From the NCBI RefSeq assembly GCF_003351765.1, contig NZ_CP031229.1, forward strand, positions 2,108,001 through 2,172,000: a DNA stretch of 64,000 nucleotides. Reading direction: 5' to 3'. Position 1 is the stretch's first letter, and every line of letters begins with the position of its first letter. This DNA comes from Ornithinimicrobium avium. Its GTDB lineage: Bacteria; Actinomycetota; Actinomycetes; Actinomycetales; Dermatophilaceae. Below the pieces are notes generated by a model. It saw only the letters and a list, made by a program, of their open reading frames with translations, was not told the DNA's origin and searched no databases. Below, in pieces: positions 42,450-51,500 of this stretch. The position numbers were made by a program, and so were the translations under genes.

Positions 42450-43415
42450 ATGAAGGACGTCATCACCCGGTCCCAGGCGCTGGCCGCGGGCATCACGCAC
42501 TCGGCGCAGAGGCACCGCCTGCGCACCGGCCGGTGGCAGGTCGTCTTCCGGGGCGTCTACCTGACCCGCAGCGGGAGCCCGAGCTGGCGCCAACGGCTCG
42601 AGGCGGCGACGCTGGCCCGCGGGGCGGGGACGGTCGCGAGCCTGGACTGCGCCCTCAACCTGTGGGGACTCACCGACCGCGAGCCACCCGTGCTGACGCT
42701 GGCCGAGCCCGCCACGACACGGCGGAGCGCTCACCTCCCGGGCGTGCGGGTGCGCCGGCGGGCCCGGCTGTCGGTGGCGCGGCGCTACGGCATACCCGTC
42801 ACCTCGGCCGCGCAGACGATCCTGGACGTGCTGGCCCTGCCGGGGCGCAGGCTGGACGACGACATCGCGCTCATCACGCGCGCGGTCAGCCGGAGGAGGG
42901 TGAGCGTCGAGGCGCTGCGCGCCGAGCTGCGCCACCATCCGCGCCACCCACGTCGGGCGGCGCTCGAGGAGATCCTGGCGGCGGCGGCGGAAGGCCTGGG
43001 GAGCGTGGCGGAGGTGAGATACGTCGAGCGCGTCGAGCGGCCGCACGGGCTGCCGACCATGGCACGTCAGGTGCCGATGGACGGGCCGGAGGCCACCGCG
43101 GACGGCCGGACGCGGCGGATGGACTTCAAGGACGAGGCTCGGGGAGTCGTGGTGGAGATCGACGGCGAGCTCTACCACCGCTACCGGCAGGCCCAGGACC
43201 GCGGCCGTGACCGGGAGACCGTCGGCCGGGGCGAGGTGACGCTGAGGGCAGGATGGGCCGAGGTCGCGGAGACCCCGTGCGAGCTGGCGGTCGACGTCGC
43301 CCTGGCTCTGCGGGCGCGAGGGTGGACCGGTCGACCGACACCGTGCGGGCCGACGTGCGCCGTGGGCCGGGACGTGAGGTTGCGGCGACCGCCGGGCCGG
43401 CTGCCGCAAGGGTGA
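42450..43415 (+). CDS. AbiEi-antitoxin-like / DUF559 (Vsr-type nuclease fold) protein, copy 2
   Basis: 321 aa, closely similar over its whole length to the product of 32100-33044. N-terminal winged-helix AbiEi-type module (RSQALAAGITHSAQRHRLRTG, about 7-70), then SAAQTILDVLALPGR in the middle, and a C-terminal DUF559/Vsr-like domain with VEIDGELYHRYRQ, RDRETVGRGEVTLRAGW and AETPCELAVDVA. Acidic residues of EIDGE and the RD pair would be the candidate metal site. Its TGA (43413-43415) lies inside repeat copy E, and repeat copy D is upstream. No partner toxin gene is adjacent. Confidence 0.8.
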   Translation: MKDVITRSQALAAGITHSAQRHRLRTGRWQVVFRGVYLTRSGSPSWRQRLEAATLARGAGTVASLDCALNLWGLTDREPPVLTLAEPATTRRSAHLPGVRVRRRARLSVARRYGIPVTSAAQTILDVLALPGRRLDDDIALITRAVSRRRVSVEALRAELRHHPRHPRRAALEEILAAAAEGLGSVAEVRYVERVERPHGLPTMARQVPMDGPEATADGRTRRMDFKDEARGVVVEIDGELYHRYRQAQDRGRDRETVGRGEVTLRAGWAEVAETPCELAVDVALALRARGWTGRPTPCGPTCAVGRDVRLRRPPGRLPQG

Positions 43416-43465
43416 GCGTCGTGGTCGCTATGACGGCCACAACACTCCCCTGACGTGCACGTCAA
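43411..43465 (-). repeat. Palindromic repeat family, copy E (inverted)
   Basis: Reverse orientation: the head appears as TGACGTGCACGTCAA at 43451-43465, and the hairpin arms are 43414-43430 and 43431-43447 with several mismatches and G-T pairs. It overlaps the stop codon of the DUF559 gene and separates it from the convergent ATP-grasp gene, so it may also terminate both transcripts. Confidence 0.85.
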
Positions 43466-43510
43466 GCGACCCGGTGGGGGCCACCGGAGTGGCCGAGGGG
43501 TCGTGCAGGG

Positions 43511-44770
43511 TCAGCCGGCCGACTGCTTCAGGTGCTCCTGGTCCCTGACCCACAGCCCCGTCAGCCCGCGGAAGTGCGCGACGAACTGGTCGTGCTCGTG
43601 CTGGGGGTAGGTCGCCTGCACGGTGTCGATGAGCAGCTTGTCGAAGTCGTCGGAGCCGACCCATTCCAGCACCCGCTCGGGCAGGTGCGCCAGGTGCTTC
43701 TGGCACCACTCCCAGTAGCGCTCGGTCTCGAACTCGTCGTCCGCCAGCTGGCGGTAGGCCTGCATCTTCTCGGCGTAGGAGCGGTCCGGGTCGTCGGCGA
43801 TGTCGAAGTAGGCGCGCGGCGTGCGCACCCCGATGAACGACTTGCGCCCGGTCACCAGGCAGTAGGTCGACCAGCGCACCAGCGCGGTGATCGCCCACGG
43901 GAAGTAGTAGTGCAGCGAGGTCAGCGCCACGTCGGGGCAGGCGTTGGCGTAGTCGATCGGGAAGACGTCCTCGCCCTTGACCAGCATCTCGCAGCTGTTG
44001 AACTCCCAGCCGAAGAACGCGTTGACCACCTTGCTCACCGTCTGGGTCTCCCACCCGGCCTGCGGGGAGAGGAAGTTGTGCGTCACGGCATACCTGGAGT
44101 GCATCGGCTCGCCGGGACGGAAGTCCATGACCATCGTCTCCGGGCCGATCGACAGCGCGCGGGCGAAGTGGTCGTAGTCGACCGTCGCCTGCAGGTGCAT
44201 CAGCATGTTGCCCGACTCGTCGTAGGCACGGTGCAGCGCCTCGACGTCGTCGACCCGGGACACGCCGCGCCAGCCGCCGCCGTCGAACGGCTTCATGTAG
44301 AGCGGGTAGCCGACGTCCTCGGCGATCTTCTCCAGGTCGAACGGGTCGTTGTAGCGCGCCGAGGTGTAGGCCCAGCGGACGTTGTCGACCGGGTTCTTGT
44401 AGGGCACCAGGACCGTCTTGGGGATCTTCATCCCCAGCCGCAGCATCGCGACGTAGGCGCTGTGCTTCTCCATCGCCTGGAAGGTGAAGGGGCTGTTGAG
44501 CAGGTAGGTGTCGTCCATCAGCGACGCCTTCTTGAGCCACTCGCGCGGGTGGTAGTACCAGTAGGCGAGGCGGTCGATGACCAGCCCGTGGCGGACCGGG
44601 TCGGTGAGGTCGAACGGGGAGATCCGCACCCGTTCGCTGTTGAGCGCGTGGGTCTGCCCACCGTCCTGCACCGGCCCGACCATCCTCAGGATCGCCTCGA
44701 AGGCCCGTGGCCAGTCCTCCTCCGCTCCCAGCAGGAGCCCGATCAGGTGGTTCCGCACATCGCTGCTCAT
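43511..44770 (-). CDS. ATP-grasp domain protein of unknown substrate
   Basis: 419 aa, cytoplasmic. ATG 44770 (MSSDVRNHLIGLLLGAEEDW) starts a 115-residue N-terminal domain. The ATP-grasp core follows: KTVLVPYKN (about 125), IAEDVGYPLYMKPFDGGGWRGVSRV (the lid/glycine-rich loop, about 155-180), YDHFARALSIGPETMVMDFRPG and a C-terminal EMLVKGEDVFPIDYANACPDV, the probable metal and substrate region. ATP-grasp enzymes join a carboxylate to an amine or thiol via acyl phosphate; the partners here are unknown. It is transcribed divergently from the exported-protein/SipW cassette. Confidence 0.8.
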   Translation of the reverse strand: MSSDVRNHLIGLLLGAEEDWPRAFEAILRMVGPVQDGGQTHALNSERVRISPFDLTDPVRHGLVIDRLAYWYYHPREWLKKASLMDDTYLLNSPFTFQAMEKHSAYVAMLRLGMKIPKTVLVPYKNPVDNVRWAYTSARYNDPFDLEKIAEDVGYPLYMKPFDGGGWRGVSRVDDVEALHRAYDESGNMLMHLQATVDYDHFARALSIGPETMVMDFRPGEPMHSRYAVTHNFLSPQAGWETQTVSKVVNAFFGWEFNSCEMLVKGEDVFPIDYANACPDVALTSLHYYFPWAITALVRWSTYCLVTGRKSFIGVRTPRAYFDIADDPDRSYAEKMQAYRQLADDEFETERYWEWCQKHLAHLPERVLEWVGSDDFDKLLIDTVQATYPQHEHDQFVAHFRGLTGLWVRDQEHLKQSAG

Positions 44771-44959
44771 GCCACCGAAGGTTATCCCCTCGGGCGGTCC
44801 GCCGCACCGGTCCGCGGGGTCCGGGTCGGGCAACCCCCGAGGTATGACCGTCCGGCCAGGTCGTCCTGACCGTTCGGCCGATCCGTGGGGCACCTCCGCG
44901 TCCCTACCTTCGGTGACGTCGACGGGGACCCGCCCCGCCGACCTGACCAAGGGATGGAC

Positions 44960-45325
44960 ATGAAGAAGAGACTGATCACCGCGGTGCTCGGCGGCACGGC
45001 CGTCGCGAGCCTGGCGTTCGCCTCCGCGTCGGTGCTGACCGTGCACGGCGGCACCGTCCAGGCCGGCGTCGCCAGCGGCCTGAGCGACACCGACGGCGTG
45101 AAGGCCAACTGGGGCCTGGAGACCGACGACAACACCGTCCGCAGCGTGCGGATCTCCGGCATCGCCGCCGAGTGCGCCGGCGCCGACATGTGGGTGAAGA
45201 CCAACACCATGACGAGCCCCGCCAAGGTCACGCTCGACGCCAGCGGCCAGGCGACCGTGCGGTTCTCGGCGCCCTACCCCTCGCCCGAGAGCCTGGACAC
45301 CGTCCGCATCTGGATCGAGGGCTGA
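44960..45325 (+). CDS. Small exported protein with SipW-type signal sequence (copy 2)
   Basis: 121 aa. ATG 44960 (MKKRLITAVLGG) matches the start of copy 1 at 14551; an ATG two codons upstream is possible. The signal and junction (VASLAFASASVLTVHGGTVQAG) and the end (SPESLDTVRIWIEG) are nearly identical to copy 1, and the middle keeps GVKANWGLET, VRISGIAAECAGADMWVKTN and KVTLDASGQA. Only one Cys remains, so a disulfide is not essential. The peptidase gene starts one base after its stop. Confidence 0.74.
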   Translation: MKKRLITAVLGGTAVASLAFASASVLTVHGGTVQAGVASGLSDTDGVKANWGLETDDNTVRSVRISGIAAECAGADMWVKTNTMTSPAKVTLDASGQATVRFSAPYPSPESLDTVRIWIEG

Positions 45326-45326
45326 C

Positions 45327-45977
45327 GTGGTCGTGGCGGTCGTGGCGACGCGGCCGCGACCGCCACGGTCGCGGCCCCTCCCGGCCCGGGTCCTCCGGGA
45401 CGCCACCGGATGGGTGGTCGTGGTGCTCGTCCTGCTGGCCTGGGCCGTCACGCTGCGTCCGACCCAGCTGGGCGGACCGGCGACCTACGTCGTCGTGTCG
45501 GGCGACAGCATGGAGCCGACGCTCTCCGACGGCGACCTCGTCGTGCTCAGGCACCAGGACGGGTATGGGGTGGGAGACGTGGTCTCCTACCCCGTCCCGG
45601 CGGGCGGGCCGGGTGCCGGGTCGCTCGTCATCCACCGAGTGGTCGCCGGCGACGGCGACGGCCTCACCACCCAGGGCGACAACCGGGACCGCCCCGACGA
45701 CTGGCGGCCGACCGCCGCCGACCTGCGCGGGACGCTGTGGTGGCACGTGCCCGGCGGCGGCCTGCTGCTCCTCCGGCTGCTTCAGCCGCCGGTGATCGCC
45801 GCGCTCGCGGGCGGGCTCTCCACGACGTGGATCCTGATGCGTCGACCAGCGGCCGGGCAGCCCTCGGCCTGGCCAGCGGGGAACAGGGTCCCGTCCGGCA
45901 GCGCCGGGGAACACCCCGCCCGGGCGGTCGTCGCGGGTGAGCGCACGGGCGGGCGCCCGCCGCCCGCGCGGCGCTAG
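45327..45977 (+). CDS. SipW-type signal peptidase I (S26B, copy 2)
   Basis: 216 aa. GTG 45327 follows the exported-protein stop by one base. N-terminal helix (GWVVVVLVLLAWAVTL), RPTQLGGPATYVVVSGDSMEP with Ser61, TLSDGDLVVL, His103 in LVIHRVVAG, and TQGDNRDRPDDW; a C-terminal helix (PPVIAALAGGLSTTWILM) and a 35-residue Arg/Pro-rich tail absent from copy 1. Expected to process the exported protein encoded just upstream. It lies 57 bases ahead of wecB. Confidence 0.88.
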   Translation: MVVAVVATRPRPPRSRPLPARVLRDATGWVVVVLVLLAWAVTLRPTQLGGPATYVVVSGDSMEPTLSDGDLVVLRHQDGYGVGDVVSYPVPAGGPGAGSLVIHRVVAGDGDGLTTQGDNRDRPDDWRPTAADLRGTLWWHVPGGGLLLLRLLQPPVIAALAGGLSTTWILMRRPAAGQPSAWPAGNRVPSGSAGEHPARAVVAGERTGGRPPPARR

Positions 45978-46033
45978 TGTGCGGTCATGAAGGCCCTCAT
46001 CCCGGCCGGGGCCGCGCCGCCGGAGCGCGCCTG

Positions 46034-47134
46034 GTGACCGGCGCCCAGCCCCTCGTCGTGCACGTCACCGGGGCGCGGCCCAACTTCCCCAAGGCCGCAC
46101 CGGTCATCGCCGCGCTGGAGCGGCACCCTCTCCGCCAGCTGCTGGTGCACACGGGGCAGCACTACGGCGACCGGATGAGCGAGGTCTTCTTCCGCGAGCT
46201 CGGGCTCCCCGCCCCGGACGTCAACCTCGGGGTCGGCTCCGGCACGCACGCCACGCAGACGGCGGCCATCATGGTCGGCTTGGAGGAGCTCTTCGTCGCG
46301 GAGCGGCCGGACCTCGTCATGGTCTACGGCGACGTCAACTCCACGGCCGCCGCCGCCCTGGTCGCGGCCAAGATGGGCGTCGCGCTGGCGCACGTGGAGG
46401 CGGGCCTGCGCTCGTTCGACTGGACCATGCCCGAGGAGATCAACCGGGTCGTCACCGACCGCCTCGCGGACCTGCTCCTGGTCACCAGCGCCGACGCGGT
46501 CGCCCACCTGGGCAACGAGGGTGTGCACCCCGACCGGATCCACCTCGTCGGCAACCCGATGATCGACACGCTGATGCGGCACCTCGGGGCCCTCGACGCC
46601 ACCGCCGCCGCGGCGCAGGTCGGCGTGGACCCCTCCGAGCCCTACCTCGTCGCCACCCTCCACCGCCCCGGCAACGTCGACGACCCCGCCGACGTGGCCG
46701 AGCTGGTGCAGGCCGTGCACGCGACCGCGGACCAGGTCCGCGTGGTCGTCCCCCTGCACCCGCGCGGCCGGGAGCGGCTGGCCCGGGCCGGCTTCATGGA
46801 CCACGACCGGGTGCTGGTCGTCCCGCCGCTGGGGTATGTGGAGTTCCTCGGCCTGGTCACCGGCTCGGCTGCCGTGGTCACCGACTCGGGCGGCGTCCAG
46901 GAGGAGACCACGGTGCTGGGGGTCCCGTGCCTGACGCTGCGGCCCAACACCGAGCGTCCCGTCACCATCACGCACGGCACCAACCAGCTCGTCACGCGCC
47001 CGGACCTGCCCGCGGCCGTCGCCCGGGTGCTCGCCGAGGGCCGCCGGGCGGACCCCGACCGCGTCCCGCCGCTGTGGGACGGGCACGCCGGCCCGCGCAT
47101 CGCCGCCGTCGTCGCGCGCCACCTCGGGCTCTGA
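46034..47134 (+). CDS. wecB: UDP-N-acetylglucosamine 2-epimerase (non-hydrolysing)
   Basis: 366 aa, cytoplasmic GT-B-fold enzyme that converts UDP-GlcNAc to UDP-ManNAc for surface polysaccharide. GTG 46034 is chosen because GGAG lies eight bases upstream and the protein then begins at the family's VTGARPNFPKAAPV. Motifs: VHTGQHYGDRMSEVFF, YGDVNSTAAAALVAAK, HVEAGLRSFDWTMPEEINRV, GNPMIDT, ATLHRPGNVDD and TDSGGVQEETTVLGVPCLTLRPNTERPVT. ManNAc is the usual partner of the TagA/WecG transferase found at 54574. Confidence 0.93.
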   Translation: MTGAQPLVVHVTGARPNFPKAAPVIAALERHPLRQLLVHTGQHYGDRMSEVFFRELGLPAPDVNLGVGSGTHATQTAAIMVGLEELFVAERPDLVMVYGDVNSTAAAALVAAKMGVALAHVEAGLRSFDWTMPEEINRVVTDRLADLLLVTSADAVAHLGNEGVHPDRIHLVGNPMIDTLMRHLGALDATAAAAQVGVDPSEPYLVATLHRPGNVDDPADVAELVQAVHATADQVRVVVPLHPRGRERLARAGFMDHDRVLVVPPLGYVEFLGLVTGSAAVVTDSGGVQEETTVLGVPCLTLRPNTERPVTITHGTNQLVTRPDLPAAVARVLAEGRRADPDRVPPLWDGHAGPRIAAVVARHLGL

Positions 47135-47155
47135 CCGCCCCCGGAAGGTCCCCCC

Positions 47156-48376
47156 TCAGCGGTCCGCGAGGTGCGCGACGCGGTCGGCGATCATCTCGCC
47201 GAGCGGCAGGGCCGAGGTGGCCGCCGGCGAGGGCGCGTTGAGGACGTGCACCGTCCGCTCGGTCGTCACCGCGAGGAAGTCCTCGACCATGGTGCCGTCG
47301 GCCCGGAGGGCCTGCGCGCGGACGCCGGTCTCGTAGCCGGCGAGGTCCTGGACGGTGAGGGCCGGGCAGTATCTCCGCACCCGCGCCAGGTAGGCGGACC
47401 GGCGCAGGGAGTCCCACTCCTCGGCGACCCCGCTGCGCAGGTGGCGCCGGACGAACCGCCACCAGCCCGGGAAGCGCAGCACGTCCACCGCGTCCCGCGG
47501 GTCGACGGCCCACCGCCGGTAGCCCTCGCGTGCCCACGCCTGGACGGCGTTGGGGCCGGCCGTGACGCCGCCGTCCATCGTCAGCGTCAGGTGCACCCCG
47601 AGGAACGGCAGGGCAGGGTCCGGCACCGGGTAGACCAGCGTCCCGACCACGCCCCGGCGGTGATCGGGGAGGCGGTAGTAGTCGCCGCGGAACGGGACGA
47701 TCCGCACGCCCGGGTCGACCCCGGCCATCCTCGCCAGCCGGTCGGCCTGCAGGCCCGCGCAGACCACCACCCTCGCGGCGTGCACGGCGTCGAGCTCCTC
47801 GCCGTCGCGGGCGAGACGGACCGTCACCCGGCCGGCCGACTCCCCCAGGCCGGTGACCTCGGCCCCCAGCCGCACCTCGCCGCCCAGGCGCTCGACCTGC
47901 CGGGCCATCACCAGGGCCACCTCGCCGTAGTCCACGATGCCGGTGCTCGGTGAGAACAGTGCGCCCAGCCCGGCGACCTCCGGCTCCCTCCCGCGCAGCT
48001 CGTCGGCGTCCAGCCGCTCCAGGACCAGGCCGTTGGCGCTCGCGCGCTCCTGGAGCGCCCCCAGGCGGGACAGCTCGGCCTCGTCGGTGGCGACGATCAG
48101 CTTGCCGGTGTCGCGGTAGGCCAGGTCGTGGGCGTCGCAGAACTCCCGGGTCGCGCGGGCCCCGGCCACGCAGAGCCGGGCCTTGAGGGAGCCCGGCCGG
48201 TAGTAGACACCGGCGTGGATGACCCCGCTGTTGTGACCGGTCTGGTGCCGTCCCGGCCGGTCCTCCTTCTCGAGGACCAGGACGTCCGAGCCCGGCCGGC
48301 GTCGGAGCAGCGTCATCGCGGTCGCCAGGCCGACGATGCCGCCACCGACGACGACCACGTCGTGCACGCTGCTCAT
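47156..48376 (-). CDS. lhgO: L-2-hydroxyglutarate oxidase (LhgO-like, FAD-dependent)
   Basis: 406 aa DAO-family flavoprotein. FAD-binding VVVVGGGIVGLATAMTLL (about 7-24), EKEDRPGRHQTGHNSGVIHAGVYYRPGSLKARLC (the LhgO-type substrate loop), IVDYGEVALVMARQ, VVVCAGLQADRLARMAG, VPFRGDYYRL, and a C-terminal YETGVRAQALRADG with NAPSPAATSALPLGEMIA. It oxidises L-2-hydroxyglutarate to 2-oxoglutarate. It is a metabolic gene inside the polysaccharide region, convergent with wecB and divergent from the DUF4082 gene, probably unrelated in function. Confidence 0.9.
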   Translation of the reverse strand: MSSVHDVVVVGGGIVGLATAMTLLRRRPGSDVLVLEKEDRPGRHQTGHNSGVIHAGVYYRPGSLKARLCVAGARATREFCDAHDLAYRDTGKLIVATDEAELSRLGALQERASANGLVLERLDADELRGREPEVAGLGALFSPSTGIVDYGEVALVMARQVERLGGEVRLGAEVTGLGESAGRVTVRLARDGEELDAVHAARVVVCAGLQADRLARMAGVDPGVRIVPFRGDYYRLPDHRRGVVGTLVYPVPDPALPFLGVHLTLTMDGGVTAGPNAVQAWAREGYRRWAVDPRDAVDVLRFPGWWRFVRRHLRSGVAEEWDSLRRSAYLARVRRYCPALTVQDLAGYETGVRAQALRADGTMVEDFLAVTTERTVHVLNAPSPAATSALPLGEMIADRVAHLADR

Positions 48377-48584
48377 GGCTCGCCCTCTCGCGCCACGACC
48401 GGGACGGACGGGGCCCGGCCAGACTCTAGCGGACGGCGACAAATCTGCGCTAGCCTCACCCCTAGGCACCGCGGCAGGGAGCGGCGCCGGACGCGTCCGC
48501 GGCAGCCACGGTGCGCGCCGTGCAGGGAGGCTGGCGACGTCCGCCGTCCCCTCTGCCGAGCAAGGGTGACGGAAGAAGAGTCCC

Positions 48585-51500
48585 GTGAGCGATCCGGACG
48601 AGCGTCGACGACAGCATGGACTGAGCCGCCGGAGGTTCTTGTGGTACGCCGCCGCAGGAGCGGGCTCCGCGGCGGTGGTGGGCCAGGCCGCACCGGTCTT
48701 CGCCTCCCCCGGCGCGCAGCTCGCCCAGGGCGGCTTCGGCGAGAGCGTGGCGGGGGAGAACCTGCTGCCCGGCTCACCGCCCTCCGAGTGGGAGTCGTGG
48801 GGCGACGACGAGGCCATCGCCGGCTTCACCACCCGCTACAGCTTCCTCCCCGGGGAGGAGGTGGCCTTCAAGATCAGGAGCGACGCCACCGCATACCGCG
48901 TCCGGATCTACCGCCTGGGCTGGTACCAGGGCCACGGCGCCCGCCACCTGGCGGACGTGACGCCGAGCGCCACCCTCCCCCAGCACCAGCCGGACCCCGT
49001 CACCGACGAGGCGACCGGCCTCGTCGACTGCGGGACCTGGGCGGTCTCGGCCACCTGGACGATCCCGGCGGGCGCTCTCTCGGGCGTCTACTACGCGCTC
49101 TTCGACCGGCAGGACGGGGGTCGGTCCAGCCACACGATCTTCGTGGTCCGCCGCCCCGGGCCCTCCGACATCCTCGTGCAGACGTCGGAGATGACCATGC
49201 ACGCCTACAACCGCTTCGGCGGCAACAGCCTCTACTTCGGCGAACCGGTCGGGCGTGCCTACAAGGTGAGCTACAACCGTCCGTTCAACAACAGCGAGGC
49301 GGAGAGCAACTTCTTCAACGCCGAGATCCCGCTGCTCCGCTGGCTGGAGCGCAACGGCTACGACGTCGCCTACTGCGGCGGCATCGACGTCCACCGCGAC
49401 GCCTCGGTCCTCGAGGGCCGCAAGGTGCTCGTCTCCTCGGGCCACGACGAGTACGTCACCGGCCCCCAGCGCGAGCACGTCACCGCGGCGCGCGACGCCG
49501 GCGTGCACCTCATCTTCATGTCCGGCAACGAGTACTTCTGGCGGGTGCGCACCGAGCCGTCGATCGACGGCACGTCCACCCCCGACCGCACGCTGGTCTG
49601 CTACAAGGAGACGCTCGCCGACGCCAAGATCGACCCCCTGCCGGAGTGGACCGGCACCTGGCGCGACCCGCGCTTCAGCCCGCCCTCGAACGGCGGACGG
49701 CCGGAGAACGAGCTGACCGGGACCCTCTTCCGCGCCATCCTCCCCGTCTCCGCGCCGGACCTGCGGATCCGCGTCTCCTCCGACTACGCACGGCACCGCA
49801 CCTGGCGGCACACGGCCGTGGCCGACCTGCAGCAGGGCGAGCTGTGCGAGCTGTCGCCCAACACCCTCGGCTACGAGTTCGACGTGGACGTGGACAACGG
49901 CCACCGGCCGCCGGGGCTGATCCGGCTCTCCACGACCGAGGCGGAGGTCCCGCAGCTCCTCGTGGACTACGGCGCCACCTACGTCAGCGGCACGTGCACG
50001 CACCACTCCACCATGTACCGCGCCGCGAGCGGCGCCCTCGTCTGGGGGCTCGGCACCGTGCAGTGGTCCTACGGCCTGGACGACTACCACATCTGCGACC
50101 AGGGGACGCCGACCGACCTCACCGCGCAGCAGGCCACGCTCAACGTCCTGGCGGACATGGGGGTCCAGCCCGGGACGCGCCAGTCCGACCTGGTCGCCGC
50201 CAGCGCCTCCACCGACACGCTCGCGCCGAGCGTGACGATCACCGCCCCGGCCGCCGACGCCAAGGTCGCCATCGGCTCCCCCGTCGCCCTCAGCGGCACC
50301 GCGACCGACTCGGGCGGCGGCATCGTCGCCGGCGTCGAGGTCTCGCTCGACGCGGGCACGACCTGGCACGTCGCCACCGGGCTGGACTCCTGGAGCTATG
50401 TCTTCACCCCGCTCGAGGTCGGCCCGATCGAGGTGCTCGTGCGCGCCGTCGACGACAGCTGCAACGTCGGGGACGCCGCGCAGGTCCGGCTCGAGGGCGT
50501 GCCCCGCGGCTACCCCTGCTCCATCTGGCCCGAGGGGACCGTCCCGGGGACCGCCTCGGTGGGCGAGACGACCCCCATCGAGGTGGGCGTGCGCTTCCGG
50601 TCGTCGGTCGACGGCTTCGTCACTGGCCTGCGCTTCTTCAAGGGTGCCGGCAACACCGGCACGCACGTCGGCCGGCTGTGGAGCGCCGACGGGCGCGAGC
50701 TGCGCAGCGCGACCTTCTCCGAGGAGACGGACTCCGGCTGGCAGACCGTGCCGGTCCCGCCGGTGGCGGTGGCCGCGGGCACGACCTACGTCGCCTCCGT
50801 CTTCATGCCCGCCGGTCGCTACGCCGCCGACGCGGGCTACTTCTCCACGGACTACGAGCTGGCGCCGCTGACGGCGCTCGCCAACAGCCAGGAGGGCGGC
50901 AACGGGCTCTACCGCTACGGGGAGTCCGGGTTCCCGACGTCGACCTTCGGCGCGAGCAACTACTGGGTCGACGTCCTCTTCGACATCGACAACCACGCGG
51001 CCCCCACGGTCGTGGACCACTCGCCCGCGTCCGGCCTGCAGTCCGTCGCGGTCGCCACCGCGCTCACGGCCACCTTCGACGAGCAGGTGGAGGCGGGCAC
51101 GGTCACGGTCGCCGTGGTCGGTGCCGACGGCTCCGAGCCGGAGGGCACCGTCACCTACGACGCCGAGACCCGCACCGCGTCCTGGACCCCCTCGTCCGCG
51201 CTCAGCCCGCTGACGGAGCACACCGCGACCGTCTCCGGGGCCCGCGACCTGACGGGCAACCCCATGGCGCCCTTCACGTGGGTCTTCACCACCATCGGCG
51301 AGCCCGGCACGAGCCCCACCAGCCTGTGGGACACGTCGGCCACCCCGTCGACCGTCGACAAGGACCCCAGCGCCGTCGAGCTCGGCATGAAGTTCACCGC
51401 CACGGCCGCCGGGTCGGTCACCGCGCTGCGCTTCTACAAGGCGCCGGGCAGCAGCGGGACGCACGTCGGCCACCTGTGGTCGGCCACCGGCGACCTCCTC

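Larger units (their letters stand above)
42333..43465. mobile_element. Transposon-like unit: DUF559/AbiEi gene between 55-bp inverted repeats
   Basis: Copies D (42333-42387) and E (43411-43465) face outward and match in 49 of 55 positions; their terminal 15 bases TTGACGTGCACGTCA are identical. The only gene inside, 42450-43415, ends within the right repeat. No target-site duplication is evident (left flank GCGGCCGG, right flank GCGACCCG). Either a mobile cassette or a gene trapped by two palindromes. Confidence 0.5.

Noticed and set aside
3772..43465. Repeated palindromes considered as CRISPR repeats
   Set aside because: They are kilobases apart, not regularly spaced, and have no spacers or cas genes.
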